The notes below the pieces were generated by a model. The model saw nothing but the letters and a program-made list of their open reading frames with translations, had not been told where the DNA came from and did no database searches. A DNA stretch of 64,000 nucleotides from Bacillota bacterium (GTDB lineage Bacteria > Bacillota > UBA4882 > UBA8346), in NCBI GenBank assembly GCA_023392595.1, contig JAEVYU010000016.1:49487-113486 (forward strand). Reading direction: 5' to 3'. Below are positions 1 through 8,467 of the stretch, piece after piece. Made by a program: the position numbers and the translations under genes. The number at the start of each line of letters is the position of its first letter. Position 1 is the stretch's first letter.

Positions 1-697
1 ACCAAATGATCGAAAAAATTGTCATCAGTCCGGAAGCCGGCCCATGGGTTGCTACGGGTTGATGGATCAAATAACGGCCACTCAAAGATACGCCCTTTAT
101 TTTTGAAGGATTACTGTTGATCCCGGAATAATCGTCCACGTTGCCATCAATGGTAAGTGGGGCCCGCCAAATTACAGGAGCTCCCTGCGTTTTAAGGGGT
201 CCACTAATCCGGCCGCCGATTTGAATCAACGGCATACCTGTGACATCAACCGGTCCATTCACAGTACCCTGCAAGGCTACTTTGGAAAATATGCCGAGTA
301 AACCCTGACCAATTAAAGAATTTGTGCCGGTGTTAAAGCTGGCGGCTGCAGTCGTAATCGTCCCATGAACCTTACCCTTCACATTCATTTCACTGGCAAG
401 GACCCGGACATGGCCCATCACTTCTCCGCCAATTATTAACTTGTCCCAGACGATTCCAATGATGCTGCCGTCGATCTTGCCGTTAACCACAACTTGTCCC
501 GACCAAACGATTACATCGCCCTTCACTTCACCGTTAATTTCCAGGCTGTCTCCTCTGAACAAAAGATCTCCCGTGATGATTCGCCCTTTTTCTATCGTCT
601 GTTCCCCGCTGATCATTTGCCAAGGGAGAGCCGTACAAGGCGCTGCTGCAAGTAATAACAAAGCGCAAAATAACATCATCATATAAATTTTCTTCAT
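1..697 (-). CDS. Polymer-forming (bactofilin-like) exported protein, partial at window edge
   Basis: Reading the minus strand from an ATG at 697 gives an open frame of about 232 codons that runs off the window at position 1, so the C-terminus is missing. Residues 1-22 form a signal peptide (MKKIYMMM, a hydrophobic run, then AAAPCTALP). The rest is a series of short beta-strand repeats of the type GDL-x-GE-x-V-x-GD-V, each turn carrying a Gly-Asp or Gly-Lys pair, as in the polymer-forming cytoskeletal (bactofilin/DUF342-like) right-handed beta-helix. The signal peptide suggests an envelope rather than cytosolic location, which is inference. It lies 58 bp downstream of the helicase gene on the same strand. 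The substrate or partner is unknown. Confidence 0.6.
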   Translation of the reverse strand, partial: MKKIYMMMLFCALLLLAAAPCTALPWQMISGEQTIEKGRIITGDLLFRGDSLEINGEVKGDVIVWSGQVVVNGKIDGSIIGIVWDKLIIGGEVMGHVRVLASEMNVKGKVHGTITTAAASFNTGTNSLIGQGLLGIFSKVALQGTVNGPVDVTGMPLIQIGGRISGPLKTQGAPVIWRAPLTIDGNVDDYSGINSNPSKIKGVSLSGRYLIHQPVATHGPASGLMTIFSIIW

Positions 698-755
698 TCT
701 AACCACCATTTTCATCGAAGTTTCAATACCAGGTTTTAAACATTACCGATTCATT

Positions 756-3029
756 CTACAGGTTGACCTGAATAATGTCGCGGTCCATCCGGTCCATACA
801 CTCTCTTATCTTTGAGGCAAAAGTGGGATCCTGACCGGCACAGGCCGCTTTAATCTGCCGCAATATATCAATGCCTCGCCGGAAAGCTTGCACAATATCA
901 CCTTCCTGAATGGCGCTGTCCTTGATTAATTCGGCAAAAGTTGCTCCCTGACTCCAGCGATAGGCCAAATTGGAAAGACTAGGATGAAACACGGCATCCC
1001 GTTCATCAACCCCGTATCGGTAAACCAAATTCCGAATGATTGTTTTAATGGGTTTCTGATCAAATGGAATAACCTTGGGATAAAATTCACCCTTTCGCGG
1101 TTCATAGTCGATGGCTACGATTAAAGCATTGAGCTGATGGGGGTCCAGTTCATGGAATAACCCGCTGAAGTACAATTCAGTGATCAACAACTCCTGGGTA
1201 TAGATTTGGGATGCAAATTCGCCCCTTGGCAGCAAGACCCCATCTTTCATATAATCCAGATCCTCTAAAATTTCGGTTTTCAAATGCAGGTCCTCGTAAA
1301 ACCGACCGGTAATGACAATCTTTGCGGTACGCTCCTGCAAGGATAAAACTCTTTGATTGAGTTCATGCCAGACTTGAATCTGTTCTTCACAATTTTTTCT
1401 TTGCTGGGGACTACAATCACGGGGCAGCACCTGATCCAAATGTTCGCGCAAGTCACGAATCTCATTGGCAATGGATGTTCGGGCCCTTCCTTTTATAAAT
1501 TTATAACGGCGTTGTTGCTTCTTAAGCTTCTGGCGTAATTTAATATAAACCAGCGGGCACTGTTCATTTTCCCGGTCACTGCAGAGATTGGCATTTAAAT
1601 TATCCAATTTTTCGGTATGATTAGCCAGCAACTGTTCGGATTTTCGCTTGTCGTTTCGGGCTTGAAAGGTAGCAAAATTTTGATTCAAAATAACCTTGAT
1701 GGAATTCTGGTCATGATTACGGTTCAAATTCAAAACGGAATTATACGATAAATTGAATTGACTCTTTAATTCCTCAATTTCATTTTGGTTGGTGCTGGGG
1801 AATTCCTCTGCCCGAAGATTCTTCAGATCGCATAAAATATAGACGAAACCTTGAGAATCGATGCCGCGCCGTCCCGCCCGCCCTGCCATTTGGAAATATT
1901 CCAGATTGGTCATGGGCCGAAAAGTGACTCCGTCAAATTTAGAAGGACTGTCAAAACAAACCGTGCGGACCGGATAATTAATTCCTACGGCAAACGTCTC
2001 CGTAGCATACATTACCCGAATCAGACCTTGCCCGAAAAGGGTTTCCACAATCTCCTTAATACCCGGCAAAAGTCCGGCGTGATGATAACCGATTCCTTTG
2101 GTTAATAACGACTTCGCCTGGAGGGCAGTCTTCATATTGGAGATCCCGTATTCGGCAATGAAACGGTCGCAAATCTCCTCCGCCCGGCTGGATTCGGCTT
2201 CAGTCAAAAAATTCTTATGATAACTGAGTTCTTGAGCTTTCAGTTCGCACATCTTACGGCTGAATACAAAATATAAACAAGGTAATCCCTTGTTTTTATT
2301 CACATATTTAATCAAATCAAGATGGGTGGTCTCCCATTCCCGGCGATCTTTAAAAAAAGGATAGGGCTGATCCTCCGCTTGATGCCTGTAATTGAGCACT
2401 GTTTTCAGGTCCGTTGCCCCTACATGTTTCTCGTAAACAAAATGCTCCAGGGGAACCGCCCGGTCTTTTTTTAAGATTACCGAGACGTGATGTTCCTTAA
2501 TCTCACTGATCCAAGCCGCCAATTCATATACATTGGGAATCGTAGCGGATAATCCCAATAAACGCATTTCCTTGGGCATAAAAATAATGGATTCTTCCCA
2601 AACCGTACCTCGCTCTTCGTCGGACAAATAATGAATTTCATCGAAAATAATATGGGAAATGCCCTCAAGACGCTTTAAATCCTGATGAAGGATGTTGCGG
2701 AAAATTTCGGTTGTCATCAGGCAAATTTCAGCTTCCGAATTGATAACTACATCGCCGGTAACAATCCCAACCCGTTCGGCGCCATACAACGCCTTGAACT
2801 CTTTGAATTTCTGATTGGAAAGGGCTTTAATCGGCGCAGTATAAATAATCCGGTCGCCTTTGGCAATTGCTTGATCAATTAAATAATCGGCAATGAGGGT
2901 CTTTCCAACCCCGGTAGGAGCAGAAACCAAAACTGAATTTCCCTTCATCAACTCCATTACGGCCTGCTGCTGAAAATCGTCTAAACGATAATCCCGATAA
3001 TATTCGGGAATTGCTTCCGAAAACGCCAT
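756..3029 (-). CDS. Ski2/Mtr4-like DExH-box helicase
   Basis: A superfamily 2 ATP-dependent RNA or DNA helicase of 757 residues. Visible motifs in order: Q-motif-like DDFQ at 18-20, Walker A APTGVGKT at 37-44, DEIH box at 130-133, SAT at 161-163, and motif VI QMAGRAGRRG at 380-389. A long charged, coiled-coil-like insertion follows (about 440-560) and then a helical C-terminal domain, the layout of Ski2/Mtr4/Dob1-type enzymes that unwind structured RNA. The DEIH signature and the GRAGRRG motif separate it from DEAD-box proteins and from RecQ. It stands alone on the minus strand with a MITE-like element upstream. Its cellular role in bacteria is not settled; RNA turnover is the family inference. 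Confidence 0.85.
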   Translation of the reverse strand: MAFSEAIPEYYRDYRLDDFQQQAVMELMKGNSVLVSAPTGVGKTLIADYLIDQAIAKGDRIIYTAPIKALSNQKFKEFKALYGAERVGIVTGDVVINSEAEICLMTTEIFRNILHQDLKRLEGISHIIFDEIHYLSDEERGTVWEESIIFMPKEMRLLGLSATIPNVYELAAWISEIKEHHVSVILKKDRAVPLEHFVYEKHVGATDLKTVLNYRHQAEDQPYPFFKDRREWETTHLDLIKYVNKNKGLPCLYFVFSRKMCELKAQELSYHKNFLTEAESSRAEEICDRFIAEYGISNMKTALQAKSLLTKGIGYHHAGLLPGIKEIVETLFGQGLIRVMYATETFAVGINYPVRTVCFDSPSKFDGVTFRPMTNLEYFQMAGRAGRRGIDSQGFVYILCDLKNLRAEEFPSTNQNEIEELKSQFNLSYNSVLNLNRNHDQNSIKVILNQNFATFQARNDKRKSEQLLANHTEKLDNLNANLCSDRENEQCPLVYIKLRQKLKKQQRRYKFIKGRARTSIANEIRDLREHLDQVLPRDCSPQQRKNCEEQIQVWHELNQRVLSLQERTAKIVITGRFYEDLHLKTEILEDLDYMKDGVLLPRGEFASQIYTQELLITELYFSGLFHELDPHQLNALIVAIDYEPRKGEFYPKVIPFDQKPIKTIIRNLVYRYGVDERDAVFHPSLSNLAYRWSQGATFAELIKDSAIQEGDIVQAFRRGIDILRQIKAACAGQDPTFASKIRECMDRMDRDIIQVNL

Positions 3030-3227
3030 TCAATTTCCTCTTCTCTGATTACTGGTTAAGAACACGTTTTTGGGGAAGAAACAAGTTTTAATTATATATT
3101 ATGGTACGCCTTCAATCAATTTCTTACACACCTTATATCCTTATCACGGGCAATCCCTAAAATAAGCCTGCCCAGCATTTTCCTTATTGATTCGGTATCT
3201 TAAAATAATTATCCTGCAACAATAAAA

Positions 3228-3341
3228 GAGGCTATCGAAAAAGTGCTTTTAATCAATAGGATATACAATATATAGTATCATAAATTATAGTTAACTATAT
3301 GTTATATGCCTTCTCGATAAATTGACTTTTTGGACGGCCCC
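3228..3341. repeat. MITE-like element between thrC and the helicase gene
   Basis: An AT-rich 114-bp segment bounded by imperfect terminal inverted repeats: GAGGCTATCGAAAAAGTG at 3228-3245 and, on the other strand, GGGGCCGTCCAAAAAGTC from 3341 to 3324 (13 of 18 positions match). The interior contains a perfect 14-bp palindrome TATAGTTAACTATA at 3286-3299. No reading frame of note lies inside. The remaining sequence of the 3030-3460 gap holds no gene I can support. TIR sequences of the GGGGCYGTCC-AAAAAGT kind are common on IS elements of several families, so a non-autonomous derivative is the likely origin. No clear target duplication was seen. Confidence 0.5.
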
Positions 3342-3460
3342 ATTCCCGATTGGATTTGCTCAACCATTTTCAACATTCACTGCTATTCCGGATTTGCCCG
3401 TATTCAAGGAAAAATTTCTCTTCCGCCGGGGACATTCGGGCAATGAATGGAATATTTACT

Positions 3461-4960
3461 TCATTGGATTCCTAAAATCTTTTGGACTACTTTCCCCATT
3501 TCTTCTTTGGCGCATCCTCCCGAATGACGAATATCTTTTTGGGCCAGATCTGCCAGGCTCCTTGGGATTTTAAATCCCGCCAAAGATTCAAGCTTTTCTA
3601 ATAATGCAAACTCATTAACCCCATTCACTTCTTCACCAAGAGCCTTTAAGACACTGGCATTGAATTTAAACGGACTCGCTGTAGAAGCAATAAGAACCGG
3701 AGTATTATCACCGCTTTCCCTAAGGTATTGCTCATGAACTTCCACTCCTACGGCAGTATGCGGATCAATAATCATTTTCTCCTCTTGGAAAACCTTGCCG
3801 ATCTGGGCCAATGTTTGTGTTTCCGATGCATATCCACCGAAAAATCCTCCGTGAATTTTTTCGGCAGTAGAACCGTTTACTTGATAGCTGCCGCTGGTCT
3901 TCAGTTGATTCATCCAATCTTTCACCAGCCCGCTATCACCGTCGGAAAAATAATACAATAAGCGCTCCAGATTGCTGGAAATTAAAATATCCATCGATGG
4001 CGATATCGTAGTAAAAAACTTCCGGTTTCGATTATAGCATCCGGTTTTTATGAAGTCCGTCAACACATTGTTGGAATTTGAAGCGCATATTAATTTATGG
4101 ATTGGCAAGCCCATTTGTCCGGCGATGTATGCAGCCAAAATATTTCCAAAGTTGCCTGTTGGGACGGCAATGTTTACCTTATCTCCCATCCGAATTGCCT
4201 TTTTGCCGCAAAGGGCGTTATACCCGTAAAAATAATACACGATCTGGGGTGCCAGACGGCCCCAATTGATGGAGTTAGCGGAGGAAAAAGCCAAATTATT
4301 TTGAGAGAGTTTCCCTGCCAAAAGCGAATCCCCAAATATCTGTTTCACTCCACTTTGCGCATCATCAAAATTTCCACGTACCGACACTACATGAGTGTTA
4401 TTCCCTTCCTGGGTTACCATTTGCAAACGTTGAATCTCGCTGACACCTTGCTCCGGAAAAAAAACAATAATTCGCGTGCCCGGTACGTTTTTAAATCCTT
4501 CTAAAGCAGCTTTACCGGTATCGCCCGATGTTGCAACCAAGATTACTATTTCTTTTCGTTCACTTGAAAGTTCACTTGCCTTGGTCATTAAATGGGGCAG
4601 CAACTGCAACGCTATATCCTTGAAAGCACAAGTCGGTCCATGCCAAAGATCCAATAAATATCTTTGACCACCCAGGGTTCGAATCGGAGTTACTTCGGGA
4701 TGATCAAACTTTTCCGGACAACGGTAAGCTTCCTGTACCATTTTCCGAAGTTCACCGAGAGGATAATCATTTAGAAAACGGCTCAAAATCAGGGTCGCTA
4801 AGTCTTGGTAATTGTAATTCACCATGGATTGCATTTCTATCGATGTAAAGCGGGGGATAGATTCGGGAGTAAACAGACCGCCATCCCCGGCAATTCCCAA
4901 TCGAATCGCTTCCGACGCTTTGATAGATTCTCCCTTACCCCGTGTGCTAATATAATTCAT
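3461..4960 (-). CDS. thrC: Threonine synthase
   Basis: Converts O-phospho-L-homoserine to L-threonine with pyridoxal phosphate, the last step of threonine synthesis in the cytosol. The protein has 499 residues, the long form of the enzyme, starting MNYISTRGKG and continuing GIAGDGGLF, typical of the N-terminal domain. The PLP-binding lysine is K114 in GPTCAFKD. The glycine-rich phosphate loop (VATSGDTGKAALEG) follows near residue 145 and the family signature VPTGNFGN is near 270. It is transcribed alone. No T-box-like leader was seen in the 140 bp upstream. Homoserine kinase and dehydrogenase are not in the window. Confidence 0.95.
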   Translation of the reverse strand: MNYISTRGKGESIKASEAIRLGIAGDGGLFTPESIPRFTSIEMQSMVNYNYQDLATLILSRFLNDYPLGELRKMVQEAYRCPEKFDHPEVTPIRTLGGQRYLLDLWHGPTCAFKDIALQLLPHLMTKASELSSERKEIVILVATSGDTGKAALEGFKNVPGTRIIVFFPEQGVSEIQRLQMVTQEGNNTHVVSVRGNFDDAQSGVKQIFGDSLLAGKLSQNNLAFSSANSINWGRLAPQIVYYFYGYNALCGKKAIRMGDKVNIAVPTGNFGNILAAYIAGQMGLPIHKLICASNSNNVLTDFIKTGCYNRNRKFFTTISPSMDILISSNLERLLYYFSDGDSGLVKDWMNQLKTSGSYQVNGSTAEKIHGGFFGGYASETQTLAQIGKVFQEEKMIIDPHTAVGVEVHEQYLRESGDNTPVLIASTASPFKFNASVLKALGEEVNGVNEFALLEKLESLAGFKIPRSLADLAQKDIRHSGGCAKEEMGKVVQKILGIQ

Positions 4961-5070
4961 TTTGTCTCATCACCTAATCCTTTAATCTTTTCAATGAATT
5001 CGGCAATCCTTGCTCATTATACTATCATAACTTCAATGTTTATCCTAGCCCTTTTTGGTTCATTGATATA

Positions 5071-5109
5071 CAAAAACCTAAAAGCCGCCTTTCATCAGCG
5101 GCTTTTAGG
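5071..5109 (-). terminator. Intrinsic terminator of the EF-hand-like lipoprotein gene
   Basis: A perfect 12-bp stem CCTAAAAGCCGC/GCGGCTTTTAGG (5077-5088 and 5098-5109) with a 9-nt loop. Read on the minus strand it is followed by TTTTTG. It begins 9 bp past the stop codon of the lipoprotein gene and separates it from thrC. Confidence 0.85.
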
Positions 5110-5117
5110 GTCTATGA

Positions 5118-6080
5118 TTATTTCCCGGAAAGGATATCGGTTTCTTTCGGTTCCGATTCACTGTCGTTTGAGGAGGGAAGATCCTCAGGCTTGGGATCAC
5201 TTGTTTGATTGTCCGAAGGTTCCAGCCTTGTTAGATCGAACTCTCCAGTCGCTTCGGTAATAGCCAACTGTAGACTAAAGGGCAATAAATTCATCCTTAG
5301 TTGCTTGATTTTTTTATCGAGTCCCCTCGAATCAAAAAACTCGCTTAATTTTTCCCCTTCGTTCTTATGAAAAGCTCCATCCCCAGCGAGGTTAATAAAG
5401 AACAAATCTTTACCGTAGTTATTGAAACAGCCGTTTGAATCGGCATCTAAAATCATAAACTTGTACAACTTTTCGGTGTTTTCCATCACAACCTTGGTTT
5501 CTCCCTCGAGGAAACTGGCGTTAAAGGCTGCCACATTTACATAATGCTCATGTTTTCTGGATTTAGCCTCGGTTGAAATAAAGAAATACAAGTTTTTCTC
5601 ATAATCTTTAACGGCTCCCTTATAAGATATGCGAATGGGTATTGGAATCAATGAAATGGCCCTCATCACATTGTAACCAGATTCTCTCTGCCCGGATGTT
5701 TGAAAACTCTTCACTGCCTCTTTTTTACTGATTTTATAATCTGAATTCTGATCAATATATAAATTATCCCAATAGCCCATGGCATTTTGAACAACCAAAA
5801 ACCAAACTTTCTTATCATTATTCCCCAGGCGGAAACTGCCAAATTTCACGTTGGAGAGCTGCTCATAATCAATTCCATCAATCTCCAAAAACTCGGGCTT
5901 CGAGTCGGTTAGTTCAGCGATATTTCCTAAAACCGGTATCTCCCCCGAACCTAGGTCGAAAATTGTCAATGTTTTAAGCTTCAACGAATAAATTCCTTCC
6001 ACGGAAGCCGGTAATTTTTGGTTACAACCTCCGATGAAGAACATGGATCCGATCATCACAAATATAAAAAATTTACCCAT
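5118..6080 (-). CDS. Lipoprotein with EF-hand-like loops, function unknown
   Basis: A 320-residue predicted lipoprotein: the N-terminus MGKFFIFVMIGSMFFIGGC has a lipobox (IGGC) with the modified cysteine at 19. I do not recognise the family. Two segments look like EF-hand or dockerin-type calcium loops: DQNSDYKISKKE (about residue 107) and DADSNGCFNNYGKD (about 213). The C-terminal 40 residues are rich in Glu, Asp, Ser and Pro and look disordered. The start is supported by GGGGAGAG eight bases upstream. It has its own terminator. A degraded fragment at 48924-49187 carries the same kind of loop, so a small family may exist in this genome. Calcium binding is inference. Confidence 0.7.
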   Translation of the reverse strand: MGKFFIFVMIGSMFFIGGCNQKLPASVEGIYSLKLKTLTIFDLGSGEIPVLGNIAELTDSKPEFLEIDGIDYEQLSNVKFGSFRLGNNDKKVWFLVVQNAMGYWDNLYIDQNSDYKISKKEAVKSFQTSGQRESGYNVMRAISLIPIPIRISYKGAVKDYEKNLYFFISTEAKSRKHEHYVNVAAFNASFLEGETKVVMENTEKLYKFMILDADSNGCFNNYGKDLFFINLAGDGAFHKNEGEKLSEFFDSRGLDKKIKQLRMNLLPFSLQLAITEATGEFDLTRLEPSDNQTSDPKPEDLPSSNDSESEPKETDILSGK

Positions 6081-6127
6081 TTCGCTCTCCCCATTTGTTT
6101 AATTTTCGGCTCGAGTCTGTTCTCAAT

Positions 6128-6601
6128 TTAGAGATCGGTTGATATCCCTTCAAGCAGCTCTTGAAAAATTTGACATGAATAATGCAAACTAGCCTCATTT
6201 TTATGACGAATTCGGACCCCTTGCGTTACAAAAAAATCAGTGGAATTATTTTTGCAAACCTCTTCGATTTCTACTTCAATGACGGCCAGATTTCTATCTG
6301 CCTCCATGGTCTCCTTTACAAGCTTTGCCTTACCTTTCAATCTTACTGCAATATCGCCTTCTTCAAGTAGCGCTAGAGCCACATCTCTTATCTGGTTTAT
6401 ATTTTGTAATGTTTGATGAAACTTCGATATTGCGACACGAAGATGTTTATTGTCTTGAACGGTAATAAAATGAAATGGAGCGGTATGCGGCCTACAATCC
6501 GCATCAATGGAGGCAATGATAACCGTGCTATTCCGTTTTTTAAACAAATCACTCAACGTTTCATTTAGCTCTGTTCCCAGTGAGCGTGCCAATTTCTCCA
6601 C
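6128..6601 (-). CDS. Pyridoxamine 5'-phosphate oxidase-fold (flavin-binding) protein
   Basis: A 157-residue protein with the split-barrel FMN-binding layout of the PNPOx-like superfamily: STVIIASIDADCRPHTAPFHFI near the N-terminus (first strands and the phosphate-contacting region), then IRDVALALLEEGDIAVRLKGKAKLV, the usual central strand pair. It is too short and too divergent to be PdxH. Members reduce or bind flavins, F420 or haem, and the real substrate cannot be read from sequence. It lies 48 bp upstream of the lipoprotein gene on the same strand and may be co-transcribed with it. Confidence 0.65.
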   Translation of the reverse strand: MEKLARSLGTELNETLSDLFKKRNSTVIIASIDADCRPHTAPFHFITVQDNKHLRVAISKFHQTLQNINQIRDVALALLEEGDIAVRLKGKAKLVKETMEADRNLAVIEVEIEEVCKNNSTDFFVTQGVRIRHKNEASLHYSCQIFQELLEGISTDL

Positions 6602-6895
6602 CCCTTTTAGTCCAAAATTCCAATAACTTCATTCAAAATCCAGCCGACTAACGATCCTCAACAATGAAAATTGGGACCTGCCCAATCGATAACCATTAAG
6701 TTTCAATTTTCATTTTATGTTCAAGCGAAAGTCCGTTAGACTGGCTTTCGTAGAAAAAACATGAAAAATATGCAAAGCCTAAAAATCTCCTCGTAGGACG
6801 ATGTCTACTTTTCATAATAAACTATGGAGGGAGGAAAAAAATTAGAACCCGAGAGAAAAGGCTAAGCAATCTGAGGTTTTACAATTAAGCGGTAT
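6602..6895. other. Intergenic region with a small hairpin, no gene seen
   Basis: About 294 bp with stop codons in all frames and no recognisable RNA. A short hairpin CGAAAG/CTTTCG spans 6726-6750. The sequence around it is AT-rich and may hold the promoter of the PNPOx-fold gene, but no convincing -35/-10 pair was found. Confidence 0.35.
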
Positions 6896-7171
6896 TTAAA
6901 TTTTGCCGCCAATTCCTTCTTTGATAAGGTAAGAGTGAACCAATTCTTCTAAAATCTGATCTCTTTCCAGCCTTTTAATTAACACCCGGGCATTGCGGTG
7001 GCTCGTGATATAAGCAGGATCTCCTGATAAAAGATATCCTACGATTTGATCCAAAGGATCATAGCCTTTTTCTTGCAAGGCAAGGCAAACCTCTCTTAAT
7101 ACTAGAGCAACTTCCGACAGATTTTCATCGGTAGCTGAAAAACGTCTAGTCACTTCGGTTGATTCCGTCAT
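6896..7171 (-). CDS. IreB/UPF0297-family regulatory phosphoprotein
   Basis: A 91-residue protein from the ATG at 7171, preferred over an upstream start at 7282 because GAGGTGG lies just before it and family members begin there. The core EVALVLREVCLALQEKGYDP, followed by the hallmark QIVGYLLSGDPAYITSH and an RDQILEELVHSYL-like tail, identifies UPF0297/IreB. In Enterococcus IreB is phosphorylated by the PASTA kinase IreK (a PrkC relative) and influences cephalosporin tolerance. The N-terminal TESTEVTRRF segment offers Thr residues for phosphorylation, and a PrkC homolog lies 3 kb upstream on the same strand. The gene normally sits by ruvX/alaS, so this position is unusual. Confidence 0.85.
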   Translation of the reverse strand: MTESTEVTRRFSATDENLSEVALVLREVCLALQEKGYDPLDQIVGYLLSGDPAYITSHRNARVLIKRLERDQILEELVHSYLIKEGIGGKI

Positions 7172-7229
7172 ACATTCCACCTCTTTAGGAAAGTATACCC
7201 AAAAAATAGTAAAATTACTAACCAATAGG

Positions 7230-7736
7230 TTAACTTCGAATTTCATCCTTGCGCAAAGCCAGATTGATATCAACGCTTCCAAATGGAGTTTGAATCGGAA
7301 TTGCCAGCGCAGTATGGATATGTTTCAGAAAATCCGGTATCACGCCACCCATAATAAATAAAGGAGGAGTTATATTGCAATGATACCCCACCAGTGATAA
7401 ATTTGTACTGGCCGTACCTACAATAATGTTCTTTAACTCACAAATTGCGCTTTCACCCATTTTGTCGATTTCTTTTACCTCAGTCATCAACATTTGCGAA
7501 ATAATGCCGGTGGCTGTTTTTTCATCCATACCACAAATGACTTGGCCCTGTAAATCACCAAGTACACCCACCAAAACACAAACCGGATATTTTTGAAGCG
7601 GTTCATCGACAAAAAACGGTTTGCCGGATTCAACATGCGGACTTAACATAGTTTCAATAACCGTATAAGCAGCTTTTACAAATGAATCAATATGATCAAA
7701 CGACAGTGATATTACCCCCTTTAAATGATTTCTCAA
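7230..7736 (-). CDS. CheX-like chemotaxis phosphatase family protein
   Basis: A 168-residue protein of the CheC/CheX/FliY fold. The signature E-x-x-N stretch is GESAICELKNIIVGTASTNLS (around residues 92-112), where Glu and Asn position water on phospho-CheY in characterised members. It has only one such helix, as in CheX. No chemotaxis gene is nearby, so it may dephosphorylate another receiver protein; stand-alone CheX-like proteins are common in clostridial genomes. The start is uncertain: the listed TTG has no ribosome-binding site, while AAAGGGGG precedes a possible CTG start at 7706. It ends just upstream of the IreB-like gene and is probably co-transcribed with it. Confidence 0.75.
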   Translation of the reverse strand: MRNHLKGVISLSFDHIDSFVKAAYTVIETMLSPHVESGKPFFVDEPLQKYPVCVLVGVLGDLQGQVICGMDEKTATGIISQMLMTEVKEIDKMGESAICELKNIIVGTASTNLSLVGYHCNITPPLFIMGGVIPDFLKHIHTALAIPIQTPFGSVDINLALRKDEIRS

Positions 7737-7814
7737 CTACTTGGTGTTGGCCCATTTGCTCGAACCGTTAACTTTCGTTAGCGTAACAAACTCAGCTTTC
7801 AATATAGTTGAGTC

Positions 7815-8456
7815 TTATAAATTTTTTAACCTTTCAATAACGGCCTCAGGATCGGGATCATGATAGATCAATGTTCCGGCAACAATGATATCGGCCCCCG
7901 CAGTAATTAAAGTTTTTGCATTATCCCAAGTCACTCCGCCATCCACTTCAATTTTACAATCATACCCAGAGCTATCAATCATTTTTCGCAAAGATTTTAT
8001 TTTGGGAATCACTTCCGGGATTAATTTTTGACCGCCAAAACCCGGATTTACCGTCATTAATAATACCAAATCAAGAAAAGGTAAAAGATACGGCAAACAA
8101 TCAAGTGGCGTGGCCGGATTGAAAACTAAGCCAGCCTGACAACCATATTCTTTAATTTGCTGTATTAACCGATGCAAATGGTTACTGGCTTCGGCATGGA
8201 CGATAATCCGGTTACTGCCCTCTTTAGCATAAAGCGGGACGAAAAATTCAGGATTTTCCACCATCAAATGGGATTCAATCGGTAAATTGGTTATTTTCCG
8301 TATTGTTGATACAAACATGGGTCCAAAAGTCATATTGGGTACAAAATGGCCGTCCATGATGTCCAAATGGATCCAGTCCGCTTTGCGAATTTTTTCTACA
8401 GATTCTCCAAGATTTGCGAGATTCGAGTTTAAAATGGACGGTGCTAATTCAATCAT
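7815..8456 (-). CDS. rpe: Ribulose-phosphate 3-epimerase
   Basis: Interconverts D-ribulose 5-phosphate and D-xylulose 5-phosphate in the pentose phosphate pathway. The 213-residue TIM barrel begins IELAPSILNSNLANLG and shows the two family signatures HLDIMDGHFVPNMTFGP (metal-binding His and catalytic Asp) and the phosphate-side VNPGFGGQKLIPE with the second Asp in EVDGGV. Length is normal. It lies 11 bp downstream of rsgA, an arrangement conserved in Firmicutes (prkC-rsgA-rpe). Confidence 0.97.
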   Translation of the reverse strand: MIELAPSILNSNLANLGESVEKIRKADWIHLDIMDGHFVPNMTFGPMFVSTIRKITNLPIESHLMVENPEFFVPLYAKEGSNRIIVHAEASNHLHRLIQQIKEYGCQAGLVFNPATPLDCLPYLLPFLDLVLLMTVNPGFGGQKLIPEVIPKIKSLRKMIDSSGYDCKIEVDGGVTWDNAKTLITAGADIIVAGTLIYHDPDPEAVIERLKNL

Positions 8457-8467
8457 CAGAGATGCTC

